Source: Moraxellaceae bacterium (GTDB taxonomy: Bacteria; Pseudomonadota; Gammaproteobacteria; Pseudomonadales; Ketobacteraceae). From it: a stretch of 12,487 bases of DNA. Below are positions 1-8,026 of the stretch, in pieces. Both the position numbers and the translations under genes were made by a program. Numbering within the stretch: the first letter of the stretch is position 1; every line of letters begins with the position of its first letter. Under the pieces are notes generated by a model. That model searched no databases, was not told the DNA's origin, and worked only from the letters and a program-made list of their open reading frames with translations. The stretch lies in assembly GCA_002402125.1 (NCBI GenBank), contig NVVG01000005.1, positions 2,139 to 14,625 of the forward strand. Reading direction: 5' to 3'.

Positions 1-24
1 GGTTTAGTGAGAGTAAAAGGTAAT

Positions 25-651
25 ATGTTTTCGAAGTCTGTGTTATTTATCATGTTAGTGTCTTTATTTGCAATCGAGGTGAGTGCGGATTCTTCGAGGT
101 TGTATCGTTATAAAGACCTGGATGGACGCGTGGTTTTGAATGGTCATCTACCACCAGATGTAATTAGTCGGGGATATAGCATTTTAAATTCCCATGGTCA
201 GGTTATTCAAGTGGTGCCCCGGTCGTTGACTGCAGAAGAGCTAGAGGCTCGTGATGGCAGTAAAGAAGAGCGTGCAGCGCGAGCACAGACAGCGTCACGA
301 CAAAATCGAGCAGACCAGCGGTTGTTAACCATATTCAGTGCACCGGAAGATGCAGAGCGAGCGAGGGAAAGAAAAATTGAAGCCCTTGATGTGATCATCA
401 GTATTAACAAAGGTAACATTGCCCGTTTACTTGCGGAGTTTGATACCGCACAGGGAAAAGCTGCCGCACAAGAGCGCTCCGGTCAAGCCGTCACCTCTTA
501 TTTGCTCGAAGAGATTGGACGTTTTGAGCGTCAAATCAATGAGTTAGAAGATACCAATGCGGAAAAAGAGAAAGAAAAGCTCATCGTTCGTGAGAGCTAT
601 GCGAAAGATATTGCGCGACTGAAATTATTAATAGGTGAAAGACAAAGGTAA
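25..651 (+). CDS. Secreted DUF4124-type protein with C-terminal coiled coil
   Basis: Function unknown. Residues 1-21 look like a Sec signal peptide (basic start, hydrophobic LFIMLVSLFAIEV core, SAD cleavage region), so the product is probably periplasmic or envelope-attached. Residues 25-66 (LYRYKDLDGRVVLNGHLPP, then GYSILNSHGQVIQVVPR) resemble the DUF4124 beta-rich module found at the N-terminus of many gammaproteobacterial envelope proteins. The rest (about 70-208) is charged, Glu/Lys/Arg-rich and predicted helical, with a probable coiled coil over 160-205. I chose the ATG at 25 over the in-frame GTG at 7 because AAAGG lies a few bases before it and the signal peptide then starts cleanly. 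The gene converges on slmA. The family assignment is by pattern recognition; no role is inferred. Confidence 0.8.
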   Translation: MFSKSVLFIMLVSLFAIEVSADSSRLYRYKDLDGRVVLNGHLPPDVISRGYSILNSHGQVIQVVPRSLTAEELEARDGSKEERAARAQTASRQNRADQRLLTIFSAPEDAERARERKIEALDVIISINKGNIARLLAEFDTAQGKAAAQERSGQAVTSYLLEEIGRFERQINELEDTNAEKEKEKLIVRESYAKDIARLKLLIGERQR

Positions 652-675
652 TTCCTCCTTCCCTTTGCCTTTTTC
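637..675 (+). terminator. Possible intrinsic terminator of the DUF4124-type gene
   Basis: CAAAGG (643-648) pairs with CCTTTG (662-667). After one mismatch the stem continues with 637-641 against 669-673, ending in a short T run (670-674). The left arm overlaps the last codons of the gene. It sits between convergent genes, where a terminator is expected, but the stem is AT-rich and the T tract short. Confidence 0.35.
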
Positions 676-730
676 AACGGTATGTTGCCGCAAACATCGG
701 TCTTTCTTTAACGTGCTTATTTATGACCTT

Positions 731-1333
731 CTATTTCTCGTCGATAAATAATTGTTGGCTTAATTGTCGCCATTGAACGTCCCAGTTTTCGGTTGGTTTA
801 CGTTCAAATTCACTGCGTACATATTGGCAAATGCGCCCTTCTGCGGTAGAAAGAATTAGATTGGCGGATTGAGCTGCACTCAAAGTAGTTCTTTTCTTTT
901 CTTTGATTTCTGCTTCCCTTAACGTCGTTTTAAGTTGGGTCTCAAAGCGATTATAAAACTGTATGATGCGTTCTCTGAGACGATCGGATTCGCCTGTGAT
1001 TGCGTCTCCAGTAAGGATGCGGGTTATTCCCGGGTTACGTTCGGTAAACGTGAGTAATAGATATAGCATTTGATAACATTGTTCTAGTGCGGAGCTTTCT
1101 TCTTTGAGGATTAATGTAACACGAGAAAAAATTGACTCTTCGATAAATACGATTAGACCTTCAAACATCTTCGCCTTGCTAGGGAAATGTCGATATAGCG
1201 CAGCTTCAGATACACCAACTTCTTTTGCCAGTGCTGCGGTAGTTATTCGGCCACCGGGAGACGCTTCTAACATTGTTGCTAGTGCTTGTAGTATTTGGTC
1301 TTTTCTAGAAATTTTTTGAGTAGGAATTGGCAT
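731..1333 (-). CDS. slmA: Nucleoid occlusion factor SlmA (TetR family)
   Basis: SlmA is a DNA-binding dimer that, when bound to its chromosomal sites, antagonises FtsZ ring formation over unsegregated DNA. The 200-aa length is about that of the family. Residues 10-60 form a TetR-type N-terminal domain, with the helix-turn-helix at about 31-51 (TTAALAKEVGVSEAALYRHF) and the typical PSKAKMFEGL continuation. The remainder is the all-helical FtsZ-interacting and dimerisation domain, including the LLLTFTERNPGITRILTGDAI stretch and the C-terminal WRQLSQQLF. The gene is last in the leftward block, 108 bp after argB, close to coaBC as in enterobacteria; pseudomonads usually have pyrE after argB. No strong Shine-Dalgarno is visible at the ATG. 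The leader carries a tandem repeat (1360-1406), so the gene may have its own regulated promoter. Identification is confident. Confidence 0.95.
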   Translation of the reverse strand: MPIPTQKISRKDQILQALATMLEASPGGRITTAALAKEVGVSEAALYRHFPSKAKMFEGLIVFIEESIFSRVTLILKEESSALEQCYQMLYLLLTFTERNPGITRILTGDAITGESDRLRERIIQFYNRFETQLKTTLREAEIKEKKRTTLSAAQSANLILSTAEGRICQYVRSEFERKPTENWDVQWRQLSQQLFIDEK

Positions 1334-1359
1334 GTTTATATTTCACTGTTGCACTTATT

Positions 1360-1406
1360 TTACGTGAAGTTGTCGCGTGATGTTGTTACGTGAAGTCGTT
1401 GCGTCA
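1360..1406. repeat. Tandem direct repeat in the slmA leader
   Basis: Two 21-bp units, 1360-1380 and 1386-1406, share 18 of 21 positions with a 26-bp period; both begin TTACGTGAAGT. On the slmA strand each reads TTCACGTAA at its 3' end, and a -10-like TAAAAT (1362-1357) overlaps the end of the promoter-proximal copy. The placement suggests repeated operator sites for a regulator of slmA. That is inference, since no consensus is recognised. Confidence 0.5.
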
Positions 1407-1441
1407 TTTTGATGCTTATATTTATCGGTAGGAAATAAACC

Positions 1442-2380
<939 letters not shown>

Positions 2381-2388
<8 letters not shown>

Positions 2389-5056
2389 GTAAAGTTAAGT
2401 TAGGTTGTACTTTTAGTAATTGCTCTTTGAAAAGCGCTTGGACGTTAGCTAAGGCTGCGTCATTATCGCCTTCAAAGCGAGCGACTAAACAGGGTGTAGT
2501 ATTAGATGCCCGTAATAATCCCCAGGAATCAGAATAGTCTACCCGCACGCCATCTAGAGTGACAATGTTTCCGCTAGGAAAATCTCCCTCAGCTTGTAAT
2601 CGTTGAATAATCTCAAACTTTTCGGTTTCAGACACGGCGATTTTTAATTCTGGCGTACTGACTTTGACTGGGAATTCTGCAAAGACTTCGGTGGCGTCAA
2701 AGGGCTCCATGGAAAGTATTTCCAGTAAGCGTGCGGTGCTATATAGAGCGTCATCGAAACCATACCAGCGGTCATTAAAGAATATGTGGCCACTAAATTC
2801 CCCGCCAACTACGGCTCCGGTTTCCCGCATTTTTGCTTTTACTATAGAGTGCCCGGTTTCACACATGATGGCCCGGCCGCCCATGTTGCTGACAAGCTCT
2901 GCGATGTCTCTTGTGCATTTGACGTCATACAATACGTCGGCACCTGGATTGCGTGATAATAGATCTTTGGCATATAACATGAGCAATTTGTCTGGCCAAA
3001 TTATTTTCCCGTCTGGAGTTACAACGCCCAGCCGGTCTCCATCACCATCAAAAGCAATACCCAGCTCAGCGCCCTCTTTTTTCACGGCTTCGATAAGTTG
3101 TTGCAGATTTTCTGGATTGCTCGGGTCTGGGTGGTGATTTGGGAAATTGCCGTCTATCTCTCTATTAAGGGTGAGTACGGTGCAGCCTAAGGTATCGAAT
3201 AATGACGGTGCTAAATCTCCCGTTGCACCGTTGCCGCAATCGATAACAATCTTTAGCGGTTTGGCAAGTACGACGTCGTTGGAAATGCGTTCTAAGTAAT
3301 CCGCGCTGATGTCTGCTTGTTCATAGGAGCCTTCGCCTTGGGCGAGTTGGCCGCTGTCTATGCGTTGTTTAATCGCCTGTATTTTCTCATTGGATAACGC
3401 CTGGCTACCAATGACAATTTTGAAACCATTATACTCTGGCGGGTTATGGCTGCCAGTTACCATAACACCTGATTGGGTGCCAAGGGTGTGGGTGGCAAAA
3501 TAGAGCACCGGGGTAGGTACCAGACCTATATCAATGACTTTCATGCCGCTAGTGATCAGCCCCTGGATTAGTGCTTGGGCTAAATCAGGGCTAGAAAGGC
3601 GACCGTCTCTTGCGACAATGATGGAGGATTGACCTTGGCTTTGAGCTTCGCTACCAATAGCGATGCCAATAATATTTGCGACATTGTTGTTGAGGTTTTT
3701 TCCGATAATTCCTCGAATGTCGTACGCGCGGAAGATCTCGTCGGATATTTCTTCATTGGTGGCCTCACCGCCTTCCCCCGTTGAATCGGTCGAGGATAAT
3801 GCAGAAGGTTCGGCAAAATCAACTTCATCTAAATCGATATCATCTAGATTTAGCATGTCGTGATCTTCATTTATCATTGCCAAGGGGTCGTCATCTGCTT
3901 CAGCGCCCCCCATCAAGAGTGTGTCGTCTTCAGAAATATCGATATCTGGCATATCGTCAGGCTGGTCTATGGAGCCAAATTCTTGTTGGTTTTTCTGAGC
4001 CAGGTTGTCTGTGTTTACTAACGCCGAATGGCGAACTTGGGCATCATAGTCCTGAAATAAGCGTTCGATGGTTTGGTGCAGTGAAGTAAATATGCTGAGT
4101 GAAAAAACGGAAGTATGTTTTTCGTGAGCTATCATTGCGTTAAACGAGGACGTTAAACGGGTGGCATTGTGTTCTAGTGACTTTGCTACCAATAGGAGAG
4201 AGAGAAGGCTCAGCCCTAGGGTGATGGTTGTGCAAACGGCAACGATAGCAGCAATGGTCGGTGTGATGGTGTCGGTTGAGTTGATTTTGTCTGACGGGTA
4301 GTAAATTGCTATCCAGTGACCATTGCCAGATTGCACAGAAATGCCGTTGCGGTTTTTAAATTTCACATCTCCACTTTTATGCACAATGAGAGGCTCCCCC
4401 TTGTCAAATTGCTGAGCAATCTCGATATACCCGGCATCGGCGGTAAGCTTGGGTAGTGCAGTGAGCATGTCTTGCAAGCGGAAATTCACCAACATGCTAC
4501 CAATGACCTTATTGTCTTTTTGGATGCTGACGGCATAATTCAGATAACGAACTTTATTTTGGGTGTGAATTTCTGGAGCAGGAGGAGAGCGCCTTTCAGC
4601 GCGGCGAATCATGTCTAGTTGAGCAAAGCTTACGGGAGGGTTGCTGTTGGCATCTTTTCTCGCTTTACCTTTTAAGTAAATATGAATGTTAGTAACAAAA
4701 GGCAGTGTTTTGCTGGATTTACGAGCTATGTTGGCGAGTGCTTTAGTATCTTTGGCTTCGATAGCTTGAATTAATTGGGATTGTTGACTGATGTTTTTGA
4801 GTGATGCGTTTAACACAAAAAGTTGCTGGGATACGTATTCGCTATAGGTGTTGGCAATGTTGTTGCCAACAATGGCATTGTTTTGCTGTGAACTTTGAAT
4901 GGCAAGCAAGTAATATAATGCACCAGCGCAAACTAGGATAGATAGCACGCTACCGAAGACAGCCGGAACAAACCGGGTAAATAACGCAAACTTTTGTGAT
5001 TTTTCGGCAGGGCTTGATGCCGCTGGCTGTTGATCTTTTTTACTAAATAATCCCAT
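2381..5056 (-). CDS. algC: Membrane-anchored phosphomannomutase/phosphoglucomutase
   Basis: AlgC-type enzymes interconvert hexose 6-phosphates and 1-phosphates (mannose, glucose), supplying GDP-mannose and UDP-glucose pathways for LPS and exopolysaccharide. The catalytic unit is the C-terminal ~455 residues (from EEISDEIFRAYDIRG, ~436). It shows the phosphoserine loop TGSHNPP (Ser536), the metal-binding DGDGDR loop (670-675), the sugar loop GGEFSGH (751-757) and the phosphate loop RASNTTP (849-855), so all four active-site elements are present. It is preceded by transmembrane segments at about 30-53 and 266-291 flanking a probable periplasmic sensor-like region, then an Asp/Glu-rich linker (about 364-440). 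I chose the ATG at 5056 (891 aa): AGGAAG lies a few bases upstream and MGLFSKK is a sensible start. The longer frame would need a TTG at 5128. The gene lies 123 bp after coaBC with no dut between. Mutase activity is confident; the role of the N-terminal region is unknown. Confidence 0.92.
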
Positions 5057-5179
5057 TGTTGCTTCCTGATACCCGATGGGTTGACACGCGGTTAGGTTGG
5101 TCGGTTGTTGCTTCGTCCAGCTACTCAAGTGTAGAGCTTGAATTTAGAATAGGGTTTTTAACCATAAGCTTAGCAGTGA

Positions 5180-6403
5180 TTATTGCAGTGAGCTGATGTG
5201 TTGAATAATGCCATTGGCAATAATGTGCTTGCTGGCGATATCGAGGGTTTTACTGCCTCCAGGCCAGATAATCGTTACTGCATTGAGGTCGCTGTTAAAT
5301 CCGATCTGTTTGTTGCTGACATCATTTGCCACAATCATGTCGAGATTCTTGCGGCTGATTTTGGCATTGGCGTAGTCGATCACATTTTGCGTCTCTGCAG
5401 CAAAACCGACGGTGAAAGGCTTCGGCGAGCGCTTTGCAACCTCAGCGATAATGTCAGGGTTTTCAACAAGCTGCAGTGTTATATTAGGGTTGTCAGGGTT
5501 TTTTTTGATTTTTTGGGTGGCGTTAGTATCGGGCCGATAATCAGCAACGGCGGCGGTGCCAATAAAAATAACCTGTCCCTTTAGGCTGTCGAGGGTCTCG
5601 ATGCGTTCCAGGCATTGTTGGGTGGCAGCATACATATCTTGAGCACTGATTACATCGATGCGACTAACGCCATCAGGGGTCTTGATATTCACTGGGCCGG
5701 CAATGATGGTGACGGCAGCCCCCGCGTCGCGGGCAGCTTCTGCGATAGCAAAGCCCATTTTTCCAGAGCTATGGTTGCTAATGTAACGCACTGGGTCGAT
5801 GGCTTCTTGGGTTGGCCCGGCCGTTACGACTACATGGAACCCGGTGAGGGCGCCCGTCTGAAAGCTCTCAGCGACCGCTAGGGCAATATCGTCTGGTTCA
5901 GTCATCCGCCCTAAGCCAATATCTCCGCATGCTTGGTAACCCGCTGCAGGGCCGATAAGCTGAATGCCATTGTTGATGAGTAATGCAATGTTATTCTGGT
6001 TTGCCGGCGAGTCCCACATGCCTTGATTCATTGCGGGCGCAACAAGGATGGGGCGACGCGTGGCGAGGCAAAGGGTCGAGAGCAAGTCATTACCGTGGCC
6101 ATGGGCAAGGCGAGCGATAAAATCCGCACTGGCAGGGGCGATGAGTAATGCGTCCCCCCAACGGGCAAGCTCAATATGCCCCATCCCTGCTTCGGCATCC
6201 GTATCCAATAACTCAAGGTGAACAGGGTTGCCGGATAGGGCTTGTAAGGTTAGAGGGGTGATAAACTCCTGGGCAGCGGTGGTCATTACAACTCTCACCT
6301 CTGCTCCGGCATCAATCAGGCGCCGGATGAGTTCTGCGCTCTTGTACGCGGCGATGCCGCCGGTTACCCCCAGTACAATACGTTTATTCGCCAATCGAAG
6401 CAT
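5180..6403 (-). CDS. coaBC: Bifunctional phosphopantothenoylcysteine decarboxylase / phosphopantothenate-cysteine ligase
   Basis: CoaBC joins cysteine to 4'-phosphopantothenate (CoaB, CTP-dependent) and decarboxylates the product to 4'-phosphopantetheine (CoaC, FMN-dependent), two steps of coenzyme A synthesis. The 407-aa length is normal. The CoaC domain (1-185) has the flavoprotein start GVTGGIAAYKSAELIRRL (12-29), catalytic His76 in GHIELARW, the PAMNQGMW motif (123-130, Asn126) and Cys159 in QACGDIG. The CoaB domain (188-407) has TAGPTQEAIDPVRYISNHSSGKMG (194-217), AAVADYRP (284-291), the KIKK lysines (298-301) and GFAAET (333-338). The gene starts the leftward block and is divergent from radC across 216 bp. 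In many gammaproteobacteria dut follows it; here algC does. Identification is certain; the start has only a weak Shine-Dalgarno. Confidence 0.97.
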   Translation of the reverse strand: MLRLANKRIVLGVTGGIAAYKSAELIRRLIDAGAEVRVVMTTAAQEFITPLTLQALSGNPVHLELLDTDAEAGMGHIELARWGDALLIAPASADFIARLAHGHGNDLLSTLCLATRRPILVAPAMNQGMWDSPANQNNIALLINNGIQLIGPAAGYQACGDIGLGRMTEPDDIALAVAESFQTGALTGFHVVVTAGPTQEAIDPVRYISNHSSGKMGFAIAEAARDAGAAVTIIAGPVNIKTPDGVSRIDVISAQDMYAATQQCLERIETLDSLKGQVIFIGTAAVADYRPDTNATQKIKKNPDNPNITLQLVENPDIIAEVAKRSPKPFTVGFAAETQNVIDYANAKISRKNLDMIVANDVSNKQIGFNSDLNAVTIIWPGGSKTLDIASKHIIANGIIQHISSLQ

Positions 6404-6446
6404 AATCTGTCTGTCTTTTACCTGGATTAATCTGGGTTAGGGGTTA

Positions 6447-6458
6447 GTGAGCGTTCAC
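6447..6458. promoter_or_regulatory. Candidate SlmA-binding-like palindrome in the coaBC/radC divergent region
   Basis: GTGAGCGTTCAC has arms GTGA/TCAC around a CG centre and matches the E. coli SlmA site GTGAGTACTCAC at 9 of 12 positions, with all differences in the three central bases 6-8. It lies 44 bp upstream of the coaBC start. A 12-bp dyad can arise by chance, and other regulators bind GTGA-N4-TCAC dyads, so this is only a candidate. Confidence 0.3.
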
Positions 6459-6547
6459 CCTTAACAATAATGCTTTGCTTGCCATAGCGCTAATTTTTTT
6501 ACGATTTAATTCGTTTATGCCTAATTCATTTATTAGTAAGGGGTCTC

Positions 6548-6604
6548 TATTTCAGTGGAGTAACCTTAATTCTAATGCAGCGACTGTATTTCAGTGAAGC
6601 GACC
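6548..6604. repeat. 39-bp-period direct repeat in the radC leader
   Basis: TATTTCAGTG, followed by a diverged AG..ACC tail, occurs at 6548-6565 and 6587-6604; 15 of 18 positions match. The second copy ends just at the radC Shine-Dalgarno. It lies upstream of the chosen radC start and could be a local duplication or a regulator site. No known consensus is recognised. Confidence 0.4.
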
Positions 6605-6619
6605 AAGGAAGGCATAATT

Positions 6620-7294
6620 ATGGCTATTACAGATTGGCCCGCGGATGAGCGGCCCAGAGAAAAAATGTTGAATAAGGGGCCGGAGGCGGTCTCCGATGCA
6701 GAATTGCTAGCGATATTTTTACGGGTGGGGGTGGCAGGCAAGACCGCGGTTGATTTGGCTAGAGAGCTGTTGATCGAGTTTGGCGACATACGCCGGCTGT
6801 TAGACGCTGATTTGGCGACGTTCACTGCAATAAAAGGCATGGGGGATGCTAAATATGTACAATTACAGGCCGCATTGGAGATAGGTAAGCGATATTTAGC
6901 ACAAGAAATGATCGTTGGTGACGCTATTACTCAGCCAGAGAAAATCAAACGTTTTCTGCAGGCAAAAATGCGCGCTTATGGTCAGGAGGTGTTTGCTTGT
7001 GTATATTTGGATAATCAGCATCGAGTCTTGGAATATAAGGAATTATTCTATGGCACCATTGATGGTGCATCGGTATATCCAAGAGAGGTTGTGAAGCAGA
7101 CGTTGGCAGCAAATGCTGCGGCGGTAATTTTTGCCCATAATCATCCGTCGGGAATTGCTGAGCCAAGCATGTCAGATAAGCAAATAACTAAACGACTAGT
7201 AAAAGCACTAAATCTTGTGGATGTGAGGGTTCTAGACCACATGATAGTGGGTGATTCAACGGTTGTGTCCTTTGCCGAACGTGGGCTTTTATGA
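6620..7294 (+). CDS. radC: RadC family JAB-domain protein (UPF0758)
   Basis: This is a 224-aa RadC-type protein, the normal family length. The N-terminal half holds helix-hairpin-helix-like segments (about 54-90, including the [19 protein letters not shown] region). The C-terminal half is a JAB/MPN+ metalloprotease-fold domain with the zinc motif HNHPSG (His173, His175) and Asp186 in SMSD. Despite the name, a role in DNA repair is not established for this family, so none is asserted. I moved the start to the ATG at 6620, which has AAGGAAGG seven bases upstream and gives the family length. An in-frame ATG at 6575 would add 15 unconserved residues across the leader repeat. The radC-rpmB-rpmG order is widely conserved in gammaproteobacteria. 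Confidence 0.95.
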   Translation: MAITDWPADERPREKMLNKGPEAVSDAELLAIFLRVGVAGKTAVDLARELLIEFGDIRRLLDADLATFTAIKGMGDAKYVQLQAALEIGKRYLAQEMIVGDAITQPEKIKRFLQAKMRAYGQEVFACVYLDNQHRVLEYKELFYGTIDGASVYPREVVKQTLAANAAAVIFAHNHPSGIAEPSMSDKQITKRLVKALNLVDVRVLDHMIVGDSTVVSFAERGLL

Positions 7295-7303
7295 GTGAAA
7301 TTG

Positions 7304-7332
7304 TTGCTATCGGTTTGGGGTTCTGGTATAAA
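7304..7332 (+). promoter_or_regulatory. Sigma70-type promoter of rpmB-rpmG
   Basis: A -35 box TTGCTA (7304-7309) and a -10 box TATAAA (7327-7332) are separated by an ideal 17-bp spacer, with an extended -10 TGG directly upstream of the -10. It lies just after the radC stop. This predicts transcription starting near 7339 and a leader of about 90 nt before rpmB. Confidence 0.7.
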
Positions 7333-7349
7333 GGCGCACCCGATTTTAG

Positions 7350-7401
7350 GTGAGTCAGGACATTGTTTTCTGGCTCTCACAGTTTATACCCATTGTATGG
7401 G
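7350..7401 (+). promoter_or_regulatory. Structured 5' leader of rpmB
   Basis: Two hairpins can form in the predicted leader. In the first, GTGAG (7350-7354) pairs with CTCAC (7376-7380), with an inner TCAG/CTGG stem (7355-7358 with 7370-7373) and a two-base bulge. The second is a small perfect CCCAT-tgt-ATGGG hairpin (7389-7401). They lie upstream of the Shine-Dalgarno. A role in translational feedback is possible but unproven, and no known leader family is recognised. Confidence 0.35.
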
Positions 7402-7430
7402 CTGTTTTGCCAGTATTTGGAGAGAGAAAA

Positions 7431-7667
7431 ATGGCTAAAGTTTGTCAGGTTACCGGTAAGCGACCCGTAGCTGGAAATAATGTATCACATGCTCATAACA
7501 AGACTCGTCGTCGTTTTGAGCCTAATTTGCACCACCATCGTTTCTGGGTTGAAAGTGAAAACCGCTACGTTAGATTGCGTGTTTCAGCCAAAGGTATGCG
7601 AATTATCGATAAAGTTGGTATCGATAAGGTGCTTAAAGACATCCGTAAAAACGGCGCGAAAGTGTAA
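7431..7667 (+). CDS. rpmB: 50S ribosomal protein L28
   Basis: L28 is a small basic protein of the large ribosomal subunit. The 78-aa length is exactly typical. It begins [32 protein letters not shown], the canonical L28 N-terminus, and ends with the conserved basic segment [20 protein letters not shown]. The start at 7431 is fixed by the family N-terminus and by GGAGAGAG shortly upstream. A longer in-frame reading from 7350 would begin inside the leader hairpin and carries no recognisable L28 sequence. rpmG follows 11 bp later, so the two form a ribosomal protein operon. Confidence 0.98.
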   Translation: MAKVCQVTGKRPVAGNNVSHAHNKTRRRFEPNLHHHRFWVESENRYVRLRVSAKGMRIIDKVGIDKVLKDIRKNGAKV

Positions 7668-7678
7668 GGAGAAAAATC

Positions 7679-7834
7679 ATGCGTGATAAAATTAAATTAG
7701 TATCTACTGCTGGTACAGGATATTACTACACCACAGATAAAAACAAGCGCACCATGCCAGAGAAAATGGCGCTTAAGAAGTATGACCCTGTTGTACGTAA
7801 GCATGTAGAGTTTAAAGAAGCCAAAATTAAGTAA
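7679..7834 (+). CDS. rpmG: 50S ribosomal protein L33
   Basis: This 51-aa L33 starts [22 protein letters not shown] and ends [18 protein letters not shown], matching the gammaproteobacterial family throughout. The zinc-binding Cys pairs of the C+ form of L33 are absent, so it is the Cys-less (C-) form. AAGGAG lies a few bases upstream of the ATG, right after the rpmB stop, indicating coupled expression with rpmB. A strong terminator follows. L33 sits near the tRNA exit site of the 50S subunit and is often dispensable for growth. Confidence 0.98.
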   Translation: MRDKIKLVSTAGTGYYYTTDKNKRTMPEKMALKKYDPVVRKHVEFKEAKIK

Positions 7835-7855
7835 TTTTTCTTAGTTTTTGTTTTC

Positions 7856-7890
7856 AAAACCGTCCTCAGGTTTGCTGGGGGCGGTTTTGT
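7856..7890 (+). terminator. Intrinsic terminator of rpmB-rpmG
   Basis: AAAACCG (7856-7862) pairs perfectly with CGGTTTT (7882-7888). The stem extends inward through CC/GG and wobble pairs (7863-7868 with 7876-7881) to a small loop. The TTTT of the right arm, followed by GTTG, forms the U-rich tail. It starts 22 bp after the rpmG stop, as expected for the operon end. Confidence 0.85.
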
Positions 7891-8026
7891 TGCGTCTGTT
7901 GCTTGAAAATTTAACCTTTCTTTTTCTTATCAGACGCTTAGTTCTTATGAAATATGTCAAATACGGTTTACGGATAGTTATTTCCTGCCACACTGAATGG
8001 ATGAGTGAGAGAATTTAAGAAGCTTT

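Noticed and set aside
2664..3137. 157-codon open frame on the + strand inside algC
   Set aside because: It is antisense to the conserved mutase domain, with no recognisable domain and no convincing ribosome-binding site.
5057..5128. Longer algC start (TTG at 5128) adding 24 residues
   Set aside because: The downstream ATG at 5056 has AGGAAG at good spacing. The added segment starts with a rare codon and looks like untranslated leader.
7350..7430. Upstream extension of rpmB from a GTG
   Set aside because: L28 starts at [12 protein letters not shown]. The 27 extra residues are hydrophobic and unlike L28, and the GTG sits in a leader hairpin.
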